The notes beneath the pieces were generated by a model. The model had not been told where the DNA came from, did not search any database, and saw only the letters and a program-made list of their open reading frames with translations. The translations under genes and the position numbers were made by a program. Shown in pieces: positions 15,254 to 23,955 of a stretch of DNA of 64,000 bases (within the stretch, counting starts at the first letter, position 1; the number at the start of each line of letters is the position of its first letter). Where the stretch lies: NCBI RefSeq assembly GCF_013410115.1, contig NZ_JACCCV010000002.1, positions 992,001 to 1,056,000 on the forward strand. Direction: 5' to 3'. Origin of the DNA: Tunturiibacter gelidiferens. GTDB taxonomy: Bacteria > Acidobacteriota > Terriglobia > Terriglobales > Acidobacteriaceae.

Positions 15254-17662
15254 CTACCGGGTCGAATAGAGCGCACGATAGATCTCGCGGTTCCGAAGAA
15301 TCGCCTGCACATACTCCCGGGTCTCGGTGTAAGGAATCGACTCGACAAACTCGGCGATGTCTTTGTAGTCTCCGATCGCCATCCACTGTCGCACCGGTAC
15401 GTCCCCTGCGTTGTAAGCTGCCAGCGCATACTCAGCCTGACCGCCGAACCGGTCCATCACTTCCCGCAGATTCAGTGTTCCCAACTGAAGATTCGTAGTC
15501 GGATTCAGTAACATATTCGCATCGAAGTGTTTGATTCCCTGCTTCTTGGCCGCGGACTTTCCCACCGAAGGAAGCAATTGCATCAGCCCCCAAGCATTCG
15601 CATGGCTTACAACTCCCGCATTGAACTCTGACTCCTGCCGAATCAGCGACGCCACAAGAAAAGGATCCAACCCATTCTTCTGCGAGTAAGCAGTCAGATC
15701 CACCCAGTAGGGCTGCGGAAACAGAAGCTTCCAATAGATCGTCGGAACCTGGTCCAACGGCAGCGAAAAAAAGGAGATCCCGCTATGTTTCATCGATTGA
15801 ATCGCCCGCGTCGTCTCCCCATATGACGAATAGATCTCAGCCTGAGCCAGCGCCCCCCATTCGCTCGATGTCGAACTCGCCTGGATCTCGGGCCCGATAT
15901 ATTCATTCAACGCCGCATTCGCCAGCAGCCTCGCCTTGATCAGATGAGGCTCGTTCTCAGGCAACTCCCCAGTCAGATCGGGAACTACAGGCACGTGCAC
16001 CGCACTCAAAGCCGCAGCTGGAGCCACACTTGTGGCCTGCGTCTTCAGTACATTCAGACGCTGCCTCGCAAGCCCTGCATAGTAGGAGTTGACGTAAGAG
16101 GCCGTCACCGCGCGATAGTAGTTCGCCGCCTGACCAAAGTCCTTCTCTTCATCCTCGTAGATTCGTCCGCGCCAGTAGAGAGCCCCGGGAATCTCAATCC
16201 CCCCGCCAAACATCTGGATCTGCTCCTCCATCAAGCGAGCAGCCTCGGCATAGTTATGCTGCCGATAGTTCATCCACGCAGCCCGCCAGTGTGCCGAAGG
16301 CCCGTACGCGCTCTTTGGAAACAGCTTCACCAGGAGCGCGTAGTGATAAGTCGCCTGTTGCGGGTCGTGCTTCAACAGATACATATTTCCGCCCGAATAA
16401 AGTGCCTCCTCAAGCCACCGGCTCGTCGGAAAATCCCTGACCATCTGCGAAATCAAAGCGTCATGCGCGACCTGGTCGTTCTCCGTTCGCGACAGCTCCG
16501 CCAGCAGATACAGCTTCAGCGCTGCGCTATCGTCCCTGGTGTCCGGAAGCTTCTCCACCTCTCGCCGGCTGATCTTCTTCAACCTCATATCGCACGCCGC
16601 CGCATAGATCAACAGAGCATCATGATCTGCCGAGTTCAAACCCGAACCATCGTGCTCGATCGCGTGGTACTCCTCACCAGCCTCGGCGTATCGCTTGGCG
16701 TTGAACAGCTGGTCCCCGTGAATCTTCCGCTCCGCCGCGCTGGGAGGTGTATTCATCGCCTGCAACTGTGCCCGCGCCTGTGCCGCCTCAATGCTCAACG
16801 GAAACCCCACATAAATACTCTTGTAAATCACGCCAGCATGGGTCGTATCACCCGAGGTCTGGTAAGCCCGCGCCAGCGCATAGCGAAAATCTACATGCGA
16901 CGCCTGCGCCGAATCTGCCAGCGGCACCAGAACCTTCAGTGCACCCTGCGGATCATTTTGCTGAAGATAAGCATTCGCCAGCAACACCGGCGCACTCGCA
17001 TCGAAGATACTCTCCGGATGTCGTTCCTCAAACCGATCCAGCAAACCGTACGCATCGGTTCCATGACCCGCCTGCACCGCGGCCTGTGCGCCCAGATAAT
17101 CGGCGTAATCGTCCAGAGCCGTGCCGCTTGCATTCGCCTGCCGATAGCTGCGCACAGCATCGTCATAACGGTGATCCAGCAACTGAGCATGTCCAAGCGC
17201 CAGATAAGCCGCAGCCGCACCTTCTCCCGGATGCTGCCGCGCATACGCTTCCACTCCGTTATATGCCGCTACGGAGCGAGTCGCAGCCAACTGTTGCGCC
17301 ATCGGACGAAGCTGCTCCGAAGCCTTGAAGGCGCTCGTCAGGTGGATGGTCTGCGCCGTCGGTTTTCGCGAAACCACATGACTCTTCCGAGTCGTACTGC
17401 CCTTCTTCCCTTTCGCTTTACTGGAAGATCCGGCCTTTGACTTTCCGCTCGAACCCTTCGGCTTGGAGCCCGAAGACTTCCCTGCGCCTCCGGAAGGTGT
17501 CTCGGATTTGGACGGTGGCTTCTTAGTCTGCTTCGTCTGCGGCGTCGCCAGCTCAGTGCTCTGCGCCAGCCCCATTGCACAGCCCGCCCAGAACGGCACG
17601 CTCATCCCCATCAAAGAGGCGGCAACCACCGCCGACCAAACCTTACCCCTGATGGTCACCAT
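15254..17662 (-). CDS. Slt-type lytic transglycosylase with TPR-like superhelix
   Basis: The ATG at 17662 was preferred over an upstream GTG because AAGGGA precedes it. The 802-residue product has a signal peptide, a low-complexity linker rich in Lys, Ser and Gly, a long alpha-helical repeat region (about 100-600) like the Slt70 ring, and a C-terminal SLT domain. The domain carries the catalytic Glu in LIRQESEFNAGVVSHANAWG followed by LMQLLP, and the AAYNAG motif. It should cleave peptidoglycan in the periplasm, forming 1,6-anhydro-muropeptides. It is longer than E. coli Slt70 (about 645). Confidence 0.9.
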   Translation of the reverse strand: MVTIRGKVWSAVVAASLMGMSVPFWAGCAMGLAQSTELATPQTKQTKKPPSKSETPSGGAGKSSGSKPKGSSGKSKAGSSSKAKGKKGSTTRKSHVVSRKPTAQTIHLTSAFKASEQLRPMAQQLAATRSVAAYNGVEAYARQHPGEGAAAAYLALGHAQLLDHRYDDAVRSYRQANASGTALDDYADYLGAQAAVQAGHGTDAYGLLDRFEERHPESIFDASAPVLLANAYLQQNDPQGALKVLVPLADSAQASHVDFRYALARAYQTSGDTTHAGVIYKSIYVGFPLSIEAAQARAQLQAMNTPPSAAERKIHGDQLFNAKRYAEAGEEYHAIEHDGSGLNSADHDALLIYAAACDMRLKKISRREVEKLPDTRDDSAALKLYLLAELSRTENDQVAHDALISQMVRDFPTSRWLEEALYSGGNMYLLKHDPQQATYHYALLVKLFPKSAYGPSAHWRAAWMNYRQHNYAEAARLMEEQIQMFGGGIEIPGALYWRGRIYEDEEKDFGQAANYYRAVTASYVNSYYAGLARQRLNVLKTQATSVAPAAALSAVHVPVVPDLTGELPENEPHLIKARLLANAALNEYIGPEIQASSTSSEWGALAQAEIYSSYGETTRAIQSMKHSGISFFSLPLDQVPTIYWKLLFPQPYWVDLTAYSQKNGLDPFLVASLIRQESEFNAGVVSHANAWGLMQLLPSVGKSAAKKQGIKHFDANMLLNPTTNLQLGTLNLREVMDRFGGQAEYALAAYNAGDVPVRQWMAIGDYKDIAEFVESIPYTETREYVQAILRNREIYRALYSTR

Positions 17663-18024
17663 CGTTCCCTTGTTTCTCCAACCCACATCTCCACTCTAAG
17701 CTGCGCCGCTCCAGCTCCGCAGCACCAATCGAGCACGAACCACCACAGATACTTCAGCCGATACCTCACCGGATCGTTCGTGAGAGGTGTTCCAGTTACC
17801 CTCAAGCCTCTTATCGGCCCAGCAACGTTCAATCAAAACCGCCCAAAAGTAACCAATTTCCAAATCGTTCTTCCACACAGAGGGTAAACCTTTGTCCGCC
17901 TCAGCCGAATAGACAAATAGGAGAGAGCAAATATGCATATGCAGCGAACTCATAGTTAAATTTTGCTCCCACGATTACTTTCTCCAACCCCAAAAAGAGA
18001 TCGAAGACCCGCCAGAGGAAACCT
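17663..18024. other. Divergent promoter region between slt and a PEP-CTERM gene
   Basis: No gene is seen. It contains the 10-bp palindrome ATATGCATAT at 17931-17940 and must hold promoters for both flanking genes; none is clear enough to mark. Confidence 0.35.
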
Positions 18025-18517
18025 ATGCGTCTGACACTGCTCATCTTTGCTTCCATTCTCGCTCTCGGGTTTTCCCCCCTGCTTGCTGATGCCATCCCCT
18101 ACGCTAACGTAGGCCAGCTGGCTCCAGATCAGTCGTTTACAGCAACCAGCAACGGAAAAATTACCGCCTACTTCTATGCTTCCAGCGCCGCCAACGACGA
18201 CAAGATCATTCTCTGGGACAAGACCTCAGGCGCAAAGACCACGCCCTCCCTCGACAACCACTCCTCCGCGGTTGGCTCCTCCGTCTCCCTCTCCGTCAAA
18301 GCCGGCGATTCCCTCGTCTTCATCCTCGACGACGTGACAACCGGTCAATACTTCAGCTCTGTCGACTACCGGCTCCGACCTCGACTACAACGATGACAAC
18401 ATCGTCATCACCAACGTCACCTCAACCCCGACCCCGGAGCCGAGCACCATCATCCTCTTCGGGACCGGTCTCGTCGGAGCAGCCAGCGCACTCCGTCGCA
18501 AGTTCGTGCGCGGCTAA
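18025..18517 (+). pseudogene. PEP-CTERM exported protein interrupted by a frameshift
   Basis: The gene opens with a signal peptide (MRLTLLIFASILALGFSPLL) and a beta-rich domain of the DUF4114 kind (LVFILDDVTTGQYFSS). The original frame then stops at 18396. In the +1 frame the sequence continues naturally from about 18360 with GSDLDYNDDNIVITNV, a calcium-binding-like Asp cluster. It then ends with a textbook PEP-CTERM anchor, TPEPSTIILFGTGLVGAASA followed by LRRKF. A single extra base between 18338 and 18393 explains the break. No slippery sequence is evident. Intact, it would be about 163 residues, sorted by exosortase and processed at the cell surface. Confidence 0.75.
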
Positions 18518-18738
18518 ACCCTGCGCCCTCAATGTTCGGCAGCACCGGAGAACATCAGCCTCTCGGGCTAAGTTCTCCGGTAACCGCGCTATCGGCAATA
18601 AAAATCGCTCTCCGCAAAAGCTCTCCCAAATCCATAACTTTGCTCTCTACCTCACAGACATTTACTATGTTGTAGATACTGATCTCTCCGCTCCTTTAAC
18701 CGGATGATTTCAGTGTTTGTTTCCGCACCTTTTCATTC

Positions 18739-19365
18739 ATGCCAGCCATCCAATCCCCAGCCACGGAAGAGGTACACCCCGACGTAGCGCTTGTAGCGCG
18801 CGCGAAAGAAGGGGATACCGCCGCATTCGAGCAGCTGGTTCGTCAGTATGAACGCCAGATCTTCCGGGTCGCACAGCATATTACGCAAAACCGTGAAGAC
18901 GCCGAAGACATCACGCAAGACGCATTCCTCAAGGCCTACGAGAAGCTGGACCAGTTCCAGGGAAACTCGAAGTTCTCGACCTGGCTCGTCCGTATCGCGG
19001 TCAATGAGAGCCTCATGCGGCTGCGCAAGCGCAAAACCAGCAAGACCGTCTCCATGGACGAAGACGTCCAGACCGACGAAGGATCTATCCCTCGCGACTT
19101 CGCCGAGTGGCGGCCAAATCCCGAGCAGCAGTACAACCAGGCTGAACTCGCCGACATCCTCCGCAAGACCATTCAGGGTCTCCCTCCAGGATTTCGGACC
19201 GTCTTTACTCTTCGCGACGTCGAAAATCTCTCCACGGAAGAGACAGCGGAGGCACTCGGCTTGAGCGTACCCGCAGTGAAATCCAGATTGTTGCGTGCGC
19301 GTCTTCAGCTGCGCGAACGTCTCAGCCGATACTTCCGGCAGAAGCAGGAGGGCCAGCCAGCATGA
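18739..19365 (+). CDS. ECF RNA polymerase sigma factor (RpoE-like)
   Basis: The protein has 208 residues. Region 2 covers about residues 20-90 (FEQLVRQYERQIFRVAQHIT, then EDAEDITQDAFLKAYEKLDQ) and includes the -10-recognition helix (FSTWLVRIAVNESLMRLRKR). Region 4 covers about 130-190 (LPPGFRTVFTLRDVENLSTE and a helix-turn-helix). No region 1.1 or 3 is present, as expected for an ECF factor. It overlaps the next gene, a zinc-type anti-sigma factor, by four bases. It probably responds to envelope or redox stress; the regulon is not visible here. Confidence 0.92.
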   Translation: MPAIQSPATEEVHPDVALVARAKEGDTAAFEQLVRQYERQIFRVAQHITQNREDAEDITQDAFLKAYEKLDQFQGNSKFSTWLVRIAVNESLMRLRKRKTSKTVSMDEDVQTDEGSIPRDFAEWRPNPEQQYNQAELADILRKTIQGLPPGFRTVFTLRDVENLSTEETAEALGLSVPAVKSRLLRARLQLRERLSRYFRQKQEGQPA

Positions 19366-19601
19366 ACTGCACGGACCTATTGAGCCATCTTTCCGACTAC
19401 TTCGACGACCATCTCACCGCCGAGCTTCGCGAGGAGATCAGCGAACACACCGCTGGCTGCCAGCACTGCCGCGTCGTGCTCAACACCACCCACCAGACCA
19501 TCGAGGTCTACAAGGGCAACGAGATCTACGAAGTCTCCCCCGGACTACGCGAACGCCTTCACTCCGCCATCATGGCGAAGTGTCTGGCCGTAAAGAAATA
19601 A
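19362..19601 (+). CDS. ZAS-type (zf-HC2) anti-sigma factor
   Basis: The 79-residue protein has the zinc-associated anti-sigma motif H-x3-C-x2-C in EHTAGCQHC and an upstream His/Asp-rich helix (LLSHLSDYFDDHLTAELREE). It overlaps the sigma gene by ATGA, so the two are made in fixed ratio. No membrane helix is present, which points to a soluble, probably redox-sensitive anti-sigma of the RsrA kind. Binding of the cognate sigma factor is inferred from context. Confidence 0.88.
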   Translation: MNCTDLLSHLSDYFDDHLTAELREEISEHTAGCQHCRVVLNTTHQTIEVYKGNEIYEVSPGLRERLHSAIMAKCLAVKK

Positions 19602-19612
19602 CCTAAGAGACC

Positions 19613-19825
19613 TTAGAAGCTCTTCTTAGACGGAGCTTTTCTTCCAGCGCGGAAAAACTGATTGTCGTCTGCACGGAGTGTGAGCCCGCAGTTGCCGCAG
19701 CCGCATTGAACCAATGCTATGGCGCTCCTATGTTCTTTGAAGCTCTGTACCTTCCGCAACGAATCACTGGGCAGCGTTAGAGGGTTGCTCGGTCCTCCCA
19801 CGAGATCCGTACACGAGCATTTCAC
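19613..19825 (-). CDS. Doubtful small ORF with CxCxxC motif
   Basis: The frame could encode 70 residues ending VQCGCGNCGLTLRADDNQFF and a basic tail. The Cys pattern could bind zinc, but there is no clear ribosome site and no recognised family. Otherwise the 324 nt between the anti-sigma gene and the PEP-CTERM gene show nothing but the stem AAGCTC/GAGCTT near 19616-19640, which may end one of the two transcripts. Confidence 0.2.
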   Translation of the reverse strand: MKCSCTDLVGGPSNPLTLPSDSLRKVQSFKEHRSAIALVQCGCGNCGLTLRADDNQFFRAGRKAPSKKSF

Positions 19826-19925
19826 CCGACCACCTGCGGCGTATTACGCAGATACGCTCAGCGCCGGGATAGCGGTTGCTTCTTGCCTGCCGGATCGAAG
19901 AGTGCGCCATGGGCTCACGTTAATC

Positions 19926-20417
19926 TCAGCGCCTATAGTCGATACGCTTTCGCAGTGCCACGAGCAATGGGATCCCGATCCCCAGTACGTACTCTATGCT
20001 GGCGGGCTCAGGTATCGGAGTGGCGGAGCCGATGATCTTGCCCTCCTTGTCACTCCAGGTTGCGATCAGCACTCTCGGCACTGTGTTGCCTTTTACCACT
20101 ACGGATTCACGGATCGTATCCGTAGTGGCGATCCCATCGCCGCATGTAAATGTTGCCGTAAATGGGTTCTGGAACGACGAGGCGCAGGTTGGGTCCAGTG
20201 GCATGATTCCGAATAACGGGTTGCCAGAGGCTGGCAAATCGATCGTGACCTGTAGGTCGTACACCTTCGCCGTTACGCTGTTACAACATTTGAACGTGAA
20301 AGTCGCGGCGGGGTCGGTAATCGAATCCGCATGGGCTTCGGGGGCTGACGCAACACCGATGACTGCAAATAGTATTGCGATGATCCAGAGAGATTTTTGA
20401 GCTGAGACAGGGCACAT
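19926..20417 (-). CDS. PEP-CTERM sorting domain protein
   Basis: The ATG at 20417 follows GGAGGGG by 7 nt. The 163-residue protein has a signal peptide (SLWIIAILFAVIGVASAPEA), a beta-rich middle with a Cys pair (FKCCNSV) and a C-terminal PEP-CTERM signal (PIPEPASIEYVLGIGIPLLV then ALRKR). Exosortase should cleave it near PEP in the membrane and release or anchor it at the surface. No exosortase is encoded in the window. The function of the middle domain is unknown. Confidence 0.82.
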   Translation of the reverse strand: MCPVSAQKSLWIIAILFAVIGVASAPEAHADSITDPAATFTFKCCNSVTAKVYDLQVTIDLPASGNPLFGIMPLDPTCASSFQNPFTATFTCGDGIATTDTIRESVVVKGNTVPRVLIATWSDKEGKIIGSATPIPEPASIEYVLGIGIPLLVALRKRIDYRR

Positions 20418-20486
20418 GAGGTGACCCCTCCCGTGGGTGGGCCGCAATTGTATCACCAGTTGCAGGGTTCTAGTCGCGCGGAGACA

Positions 20487-20864
20487 TCAAATCCGCCCTG
20501 CCACCCGCAACGCCCCAATCTCCGCATCCGTGAACACCCTCGACCGGATCAGAAATCTCACGCCTTCCCCATTCTCGAGAGAAAACATTCCCCCGCGCCC
20601 CGGCACCACATCCAGGATCAGCTGCGTGTGCTTCCAGTACTCAAACTGGCTCCCGCTCATATAAAACGGAGTCTCTCCCAGCGTAGCCAACAGCACATCG
20701 CCATCCCCCACCAGAAACTCTCCCCGCGGATAACACATGGGAGAGCTGCCGTCACAGCAACCTCCCGACTGATGAAACATCAGCTCCCCATGTTTGTCCG
20801 ACAACCTGCCCATCAGCTCCTCAGCAGCAGGCGTCGTTACAACCTGTTCCGGCACATCCACCAT
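20487..20864 (-). CDS. DUF779 family protein, partner of aldehyde dehydrogenase
   Basis: The 125-residue protein matches the DUF779 family along its length, with the conserved FHQSGGCCDGSSPMC region (about residues 30-44) and GDVLLATLGETPFYMSGSQF, followed by WKHTQL. The Cys-rich loop may bind a metal. It begins 8 nt after the aldehyde dehydrogenase stop, and this arrangement (an acetaldehyde-type dehydrogenase followed by DUF779) is common in bacteria that oxidise ethanol. A supporting role for the dehydrogenase is inferred; the biochemical function is not established to my knowledge. Confidence 0.85.
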   Translation of the reverse strand: MVDVPEQVVTTPAAEELMGRLSDKHGELMFHQSGGCCDGSSPMCYPRGEFLVGDGDVLLATLGETPFYMSGSQFEYWKHTQLILDVVPGRGGMFSLENGEGVRFLIRSRVFTDAEIGALRVAGRI

Positions 20865-20872
20865 CTCTGCCT

Positions 20873-22402
20873 CTAGAAAAATCCCATCGCATTCGGGCTA
20901 TAGCTCACCAACTGATTCTTCGTCTGCTGATAATGCTCCAGCATCATCTTGTGATTCTCACGCCCAACGCCCGACTGCTTATATCCTCCAAACGCCGCAT
21001 GAGCCGGATACAGGTGATAGCAGTTCGTCCACACCCGTCCCGCCTCAATCGCCCGCCCAAAGTGGTAAGCCCGATTCATATCCCTTGTCCAAACCCCTGC
21101 GCCCAGCCCATACAACGTGTCGTTCGCCAGCGCCAGCGCCTCATCCTCGTCGTGGAAGGTCGTCACCGAGACCACAGGCCCAAAGATCTCCTCCTGGAAG
21201 ATGCGCATCTTGTTATTGCCTTTGAAGACGGTCGGTTCAATATAGAACCCCTCTGCCAGATCACCCGTCTGCGCAGCGCGCTTCCCTCCAGCCAGCACCT
21301 CAGCACCCTCCTGCCTGCCGATGTCAAAGTAAGAAAGAATCTTCTCCATCTGCTCGCTCGAGGCCTGCGCCCCAATCATCGTCGTCTTATCCAGCGGATT
21401 CCCCTGCTTGATCGCACCAACGCGCTTCAGGGCACGCTCCATGAATTGATCGTAGAGCGTGTCCTGAATCAGTGCGCGCGAAGGGCAAGTACATACCTCG
21501 CCCTGGTTCAATGCGAACATCGTAAAGCCTTCCAACGCCTTGTCGAAGAACGCATCGTCCGCGCTCGCGACATCCTTGAAGAAGATATTCGGGCTCTTCC
21601 CCCCTAGCTCGAGCGTCACCGGAATAATATTCTGCGACGCATACTGCATAATCAAACGCCCCGTCGTCGTCTCCCCGGTAAACGCAATCTTGTTGATGCG
21701 CTTGCTCGAAGCCAGCGGCTTACCTGCCTCCAGCCCAAACCCGTTGACGATATTCACCACACCGGGCGGCAGAATATCCTGAATCAACTCCATCAAAACC
21801 AGGATTGACATCGGCGTCTGTTCTGCCGGCTTCAGCACCACACAGTTCCCTGCCGCCAGCGCCGGCGCAAGCTTCCACGTCGCCATGAGGATCGGAAAGT
21901 TCCACGGAATAATCAGCCCGATCACACCCAACGGCTCATGATAGTGGTAGGCAATCGTGTCTTTATCGATCTCCGAGATCGACCCCTCCTGCGCCCGAAT
22001 CACACCTGCAAAATAACGGAAGTGATCGACCGCCAGAGGCATATCCGCCGCCATCGTCTCACGAATCGGCTTCCCGTTATCCCACGTCTCCACCGTCGCC
22101 AGCATCTCGAGATTGTCTTCGATCCGCTGCGCGATCTTCTCCAGCATCCGCCCGCGCTCAGTAGTCGAAGTCTTCCCCCAAGCCTTCTTCGCCGCATGCG
22201 CCGCATCCAGTGCCCGGTCCACATCGGCAGCATTCGAGCGCGCAATCTCGCACAGCACCTGTCCCGTCACCGGCGTCACATTCTCAAAATATTGTCCCGA
22301 CAGCGGCGCCACCCACTCCCCGCCAATGAAGTTCTCATACCGTTTCTTGATCGACACAGGAAACCCATAGGTCCCCGGCTGCAGCGCTGTCATCGTAGCC
22401 AT
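20873..22402 (-). CDS. NAD(P)-dependent aldehyde dehydrogenase (ExaC/AldA group)
   Basis: The ATG at 22402 is preceded by GGGAG at 8 nt. The 509-residue product carries all family landmarks: [20 protein letters not shown], the general base Glu in LELGGKSPN, the catalytic Cys in [11 protein letters not shown], and the C-terminal SGVGRENH...LEHYQQTK. The [11 protein letters not shown] version of the active site is typical of the acetaldehyde-oxidising ExaC/AdhB group rather than betaine or succinate-semialdehyde enzymes. It forms an operon with the DUF779 gene downstream and lies 77 nt downstream of nudK. Confidence 0.92.
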   Translation of the reverse strand: MATMTALQPGTYGFPVSIKKRYENFIGGEWVAPLSGQYFENVTPVTGQVLCEIARSNAADVDRALDAAHAAKKAWGKTSTTERGRMLEKIAQRIEDNLEMLATVETWDNGKPIRETMAADMPLAVDHFRYFAGVIRAQEGSISEIDKDTIAYHYHEPLGVIGLIIPWNFPILMATWKLAPALAAGNCVVLKPAEQTPMSILVLMELIQDILPPGVVNIVNGFGLEAGKPLASSKRINKIAFTGETTTGRLIMQYASQNIIPVTLELGGKSPNIFFKDVASADDAFFDKALEGFTMFALNQGEVCTCPSRALIQDTLYDQFMERALKRVGAIKQGNPLDKTTMIGAQASSEQMEKILSYFDIGRQEGAEVLAGGKRAAQTGDLAEGFYIEPTVFKGNNKMRIFQEEIFGPVVSVTTFHDEDEALALANDTLYGLGAGVWTRDMNRAYHFGRAIEAGRVWTNCYHLYPAHAAFGGYKQSGVGRENHKMMLEHYQQTKNQLVSYSPNAMGFF

Positions 22403-22479
22403 AGCATCCACTCCCTCGAGATCGTTACCTACACCGCGCTCGAAATTGTAGTCCTCCACACCGAAATCTGTCACAGCCC

Positions 22480-23085
22480 TCAACAAACAGTCGGAATCGC
22501 CTTTCCTCTCTCGCTGAACACATGAATAAACGCGTACTGCAGCAACATGATCGTCTTGCCGTCCGCAATCTCGCCCCTTTCGATCGCTGCCATTGCGTCC
22601 TCCATCGAAAGCTCCAAAACCTCAATATCTTCGCCCTCAACAAAGTTTCCGCCACCGACCGCCACCCTGTTCCCACTGTCATACTCGGCCAGAAAAAAAT
22701 AGAGCTTCTCAGTCACCGACCCCGGACTCATGAAAGCCTCAAATATCTTCCGAACATGCTCGACGCGATACCCGGTCTCCTCCTCCACCTCCGCCTTGAT
22801 CCGCTCCTCCGGACTAGCCTTATCCAGAAGCCCCGCCGCCGTCTCAATCAACAAGCCCGGATGCCCATTCACAAAAGCCGGAAACCGAAACTGCCTTGTC
22901 AGTACAACCGTGCGCCACTCCAGGTTGTACAGCAGGATCGTTGCACCATTGCCCCGGTCATAGGTCTCCCTGCTCTGCTGCTGCCAGGTCCCATCGCTCC
23001 GTTGCAGTTCGAACGTAGTTTTCTTTAACACGTACCAGTCATCGGAAAGTGTCTCGATCTTCTTGATCCGGACGCGGTCTTTCAT
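22480..23085 (-). CDS. nudK: NudK-like Nudix hydrolase (GDP-mannose/NDP-sugar pyrophosphatase)
   Basis: The start at 23085 ([20 protein letters not shown]) aligns with the start of E. coli NudK; the upstream extension does not. The 201-residue protein follows NudK closely ([60 protein letters not shown]). The Nudix box reads [22 protein letters not shown]: the metal-binding E and EE residues are kept, but the first Glu of the consensus is Ser and the Arg before the first catalytic Glu is Ala. It is divergent from a DeoR regulator. Confidence 0.88.
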   Translation of the reverse strand: MKDRVRIKKIETLSDDWYVLKKTTFELQRSDGTWQQQSRETYDRGNGATILLYNLEWRTVVLTRQFRFPAFVNGHPGLLIETAAGLLDKASPEERIKAEVEEETGYRVEHVRKIFEAFMSPGSVTEKLYFFLAEYDSGNRVAVGGGNFVEGEDIEVLELSMEDAMAAIERGEIADGKTIMLLQYAFIHVFSERGKAIPTVC

Positions 23086-23095
23086 GGAGGAGGCC

Positions 23096-23141
23096 TGCAC
23101 GAAATTAAACATGCCGAAACCATACCGTGCAGTTTCGTGCA
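23096..23141. promoter_or_regulatory. Three phased CGTGCA half-sites between nudK and the DeoR gene
   Basis: TGCACG (23096-23101) is followed by CGTGCA at 23126-23131 and again at 23136-23141. The last two start exactly 10 bp apart and the first lies 30 bp away in inverted orientation. The longer inverted pair TGCACGAAA/TTTCGTGCA is also perfect. DeoR-family proteins bind arrays of short repeats near their own promoters, so this is a plausible autoregulatory operator. Confidence 0.5.
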
Positions 23142-23169
23142 AAGTCAAGTATTATCGTGAACAGCGAAA

Positions 23170-23925
23170 ATGCTAACCACTCATCGAAAACAGCAGATCC
23201 TCTCCATCCTCAAGCGCCAGGGCCAGGTCATCGCAAAAGAAGTAAGCGTCGCAATGGGGGTCTCAGAAGACACGATCCGCCGCGACCTTCGCGAAATGGC
23301 CCACGAAGGTCTCCTCCAACGCGTTCACGGCGGGGCTCTGCCTTCCTCCCCCGCCGTCGCAGATTTCCCCAGCCGCGAGCGAATCGCTCCCGAGGGCAAA
23401 GTAGCCATCGGTCGCGCAGCAGCAAAGATGATTCGGGCCGGACAAGTCGTAATCCTCGACGGCGGCACCACCGCCAGGCAAGTCGCACGGCACATCTCTC
23501 TCGACCTGAAAGCCACCATCGTCACACATAGCCCCACCATCGCTCTGGAACTCATCGACCACCAGAACATCGAAGTCATCCTCATCGGCGGACGCCTGTT
23601 CCGCCACTCAGTCGTCGCCGTCGGATCCTCCGCAATCGAGGCCATCGCTCAAATCCACGCTGACACCTTCTTCATGGGAGTCACCGGCGTCCATCCGAAG
23701 ACGGGCCTCACCACAGGCAACTACGAAGAAGCTGCGATCAAGCGAGCCCTGAGCCACGCTGCAGCAGAGACCTTCGTCCTAGCCTCCTCCGAAAAGCTCA
23801 ACGCAGCCTCTCCCTACGTCGTCGTCCCCCTCTCGGAGATCAGCGGCATCATCACAGAACGCTCTGCGGAAAAAACTCTCTTACGCCCTTACGCAAAACT
23901 CGGAATCACCGTCACCCGGGCCTGA
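23170..23925 (+). CDS. DeoR family sugar-metabolism regulator
   Basis: The 251-residue protein has the N-terminal DeoR helix-turn-helix (RKQQILSILKRQGQVIAKEV, then SEDTIRRDLREMAHEGLLQR VHGGA split over residues 25-55) and a C-terminal DeoRC sensor domain that usually binds a phosphorylated sugar (DGGTTARQVARHI, LIGGRLFRHSVVAVG, FMGVTGVHPKTGLTTGNYEE). It lies between nudK and the pgi-gnd-zwf operon, so a sugar phosphate is a reasonable effector. It converges on zwf. Confidence 0.9.
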   Translation: MLTTHRKQQILSILKRQGQVIAKEVSVAMGVSEDTIRRDLREMAHEGLLQRVHGGALPSSPAVADFPSRERIAPEGKVAIGRAAAKMIRAGQVVILDGGTTARQVARHISLDLKATIVTHSPTIALELIDHQNIEVILIGGRLFRHSVVAVGSSAIEAIAQIHADTFFMGVTGVHPKTGLTTGNYEEAAIKRALSHAAAETFVLASSEKLNAASPYVVVPLSEISGIITERSAEKTLLRPYAKLGITVTRA

Positions 23926-23955
23926 AAAGCCCCGGCCACCGGCGAGGCTCTTCCT

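Noticed and set aside
15944..17440. 498-codon open frame antisense to the lytic transglycosylase gene
   Set aside because: Its Arg/His-rich sequence has no domain, and the opposite strand is a clear Slt protein over the same span.
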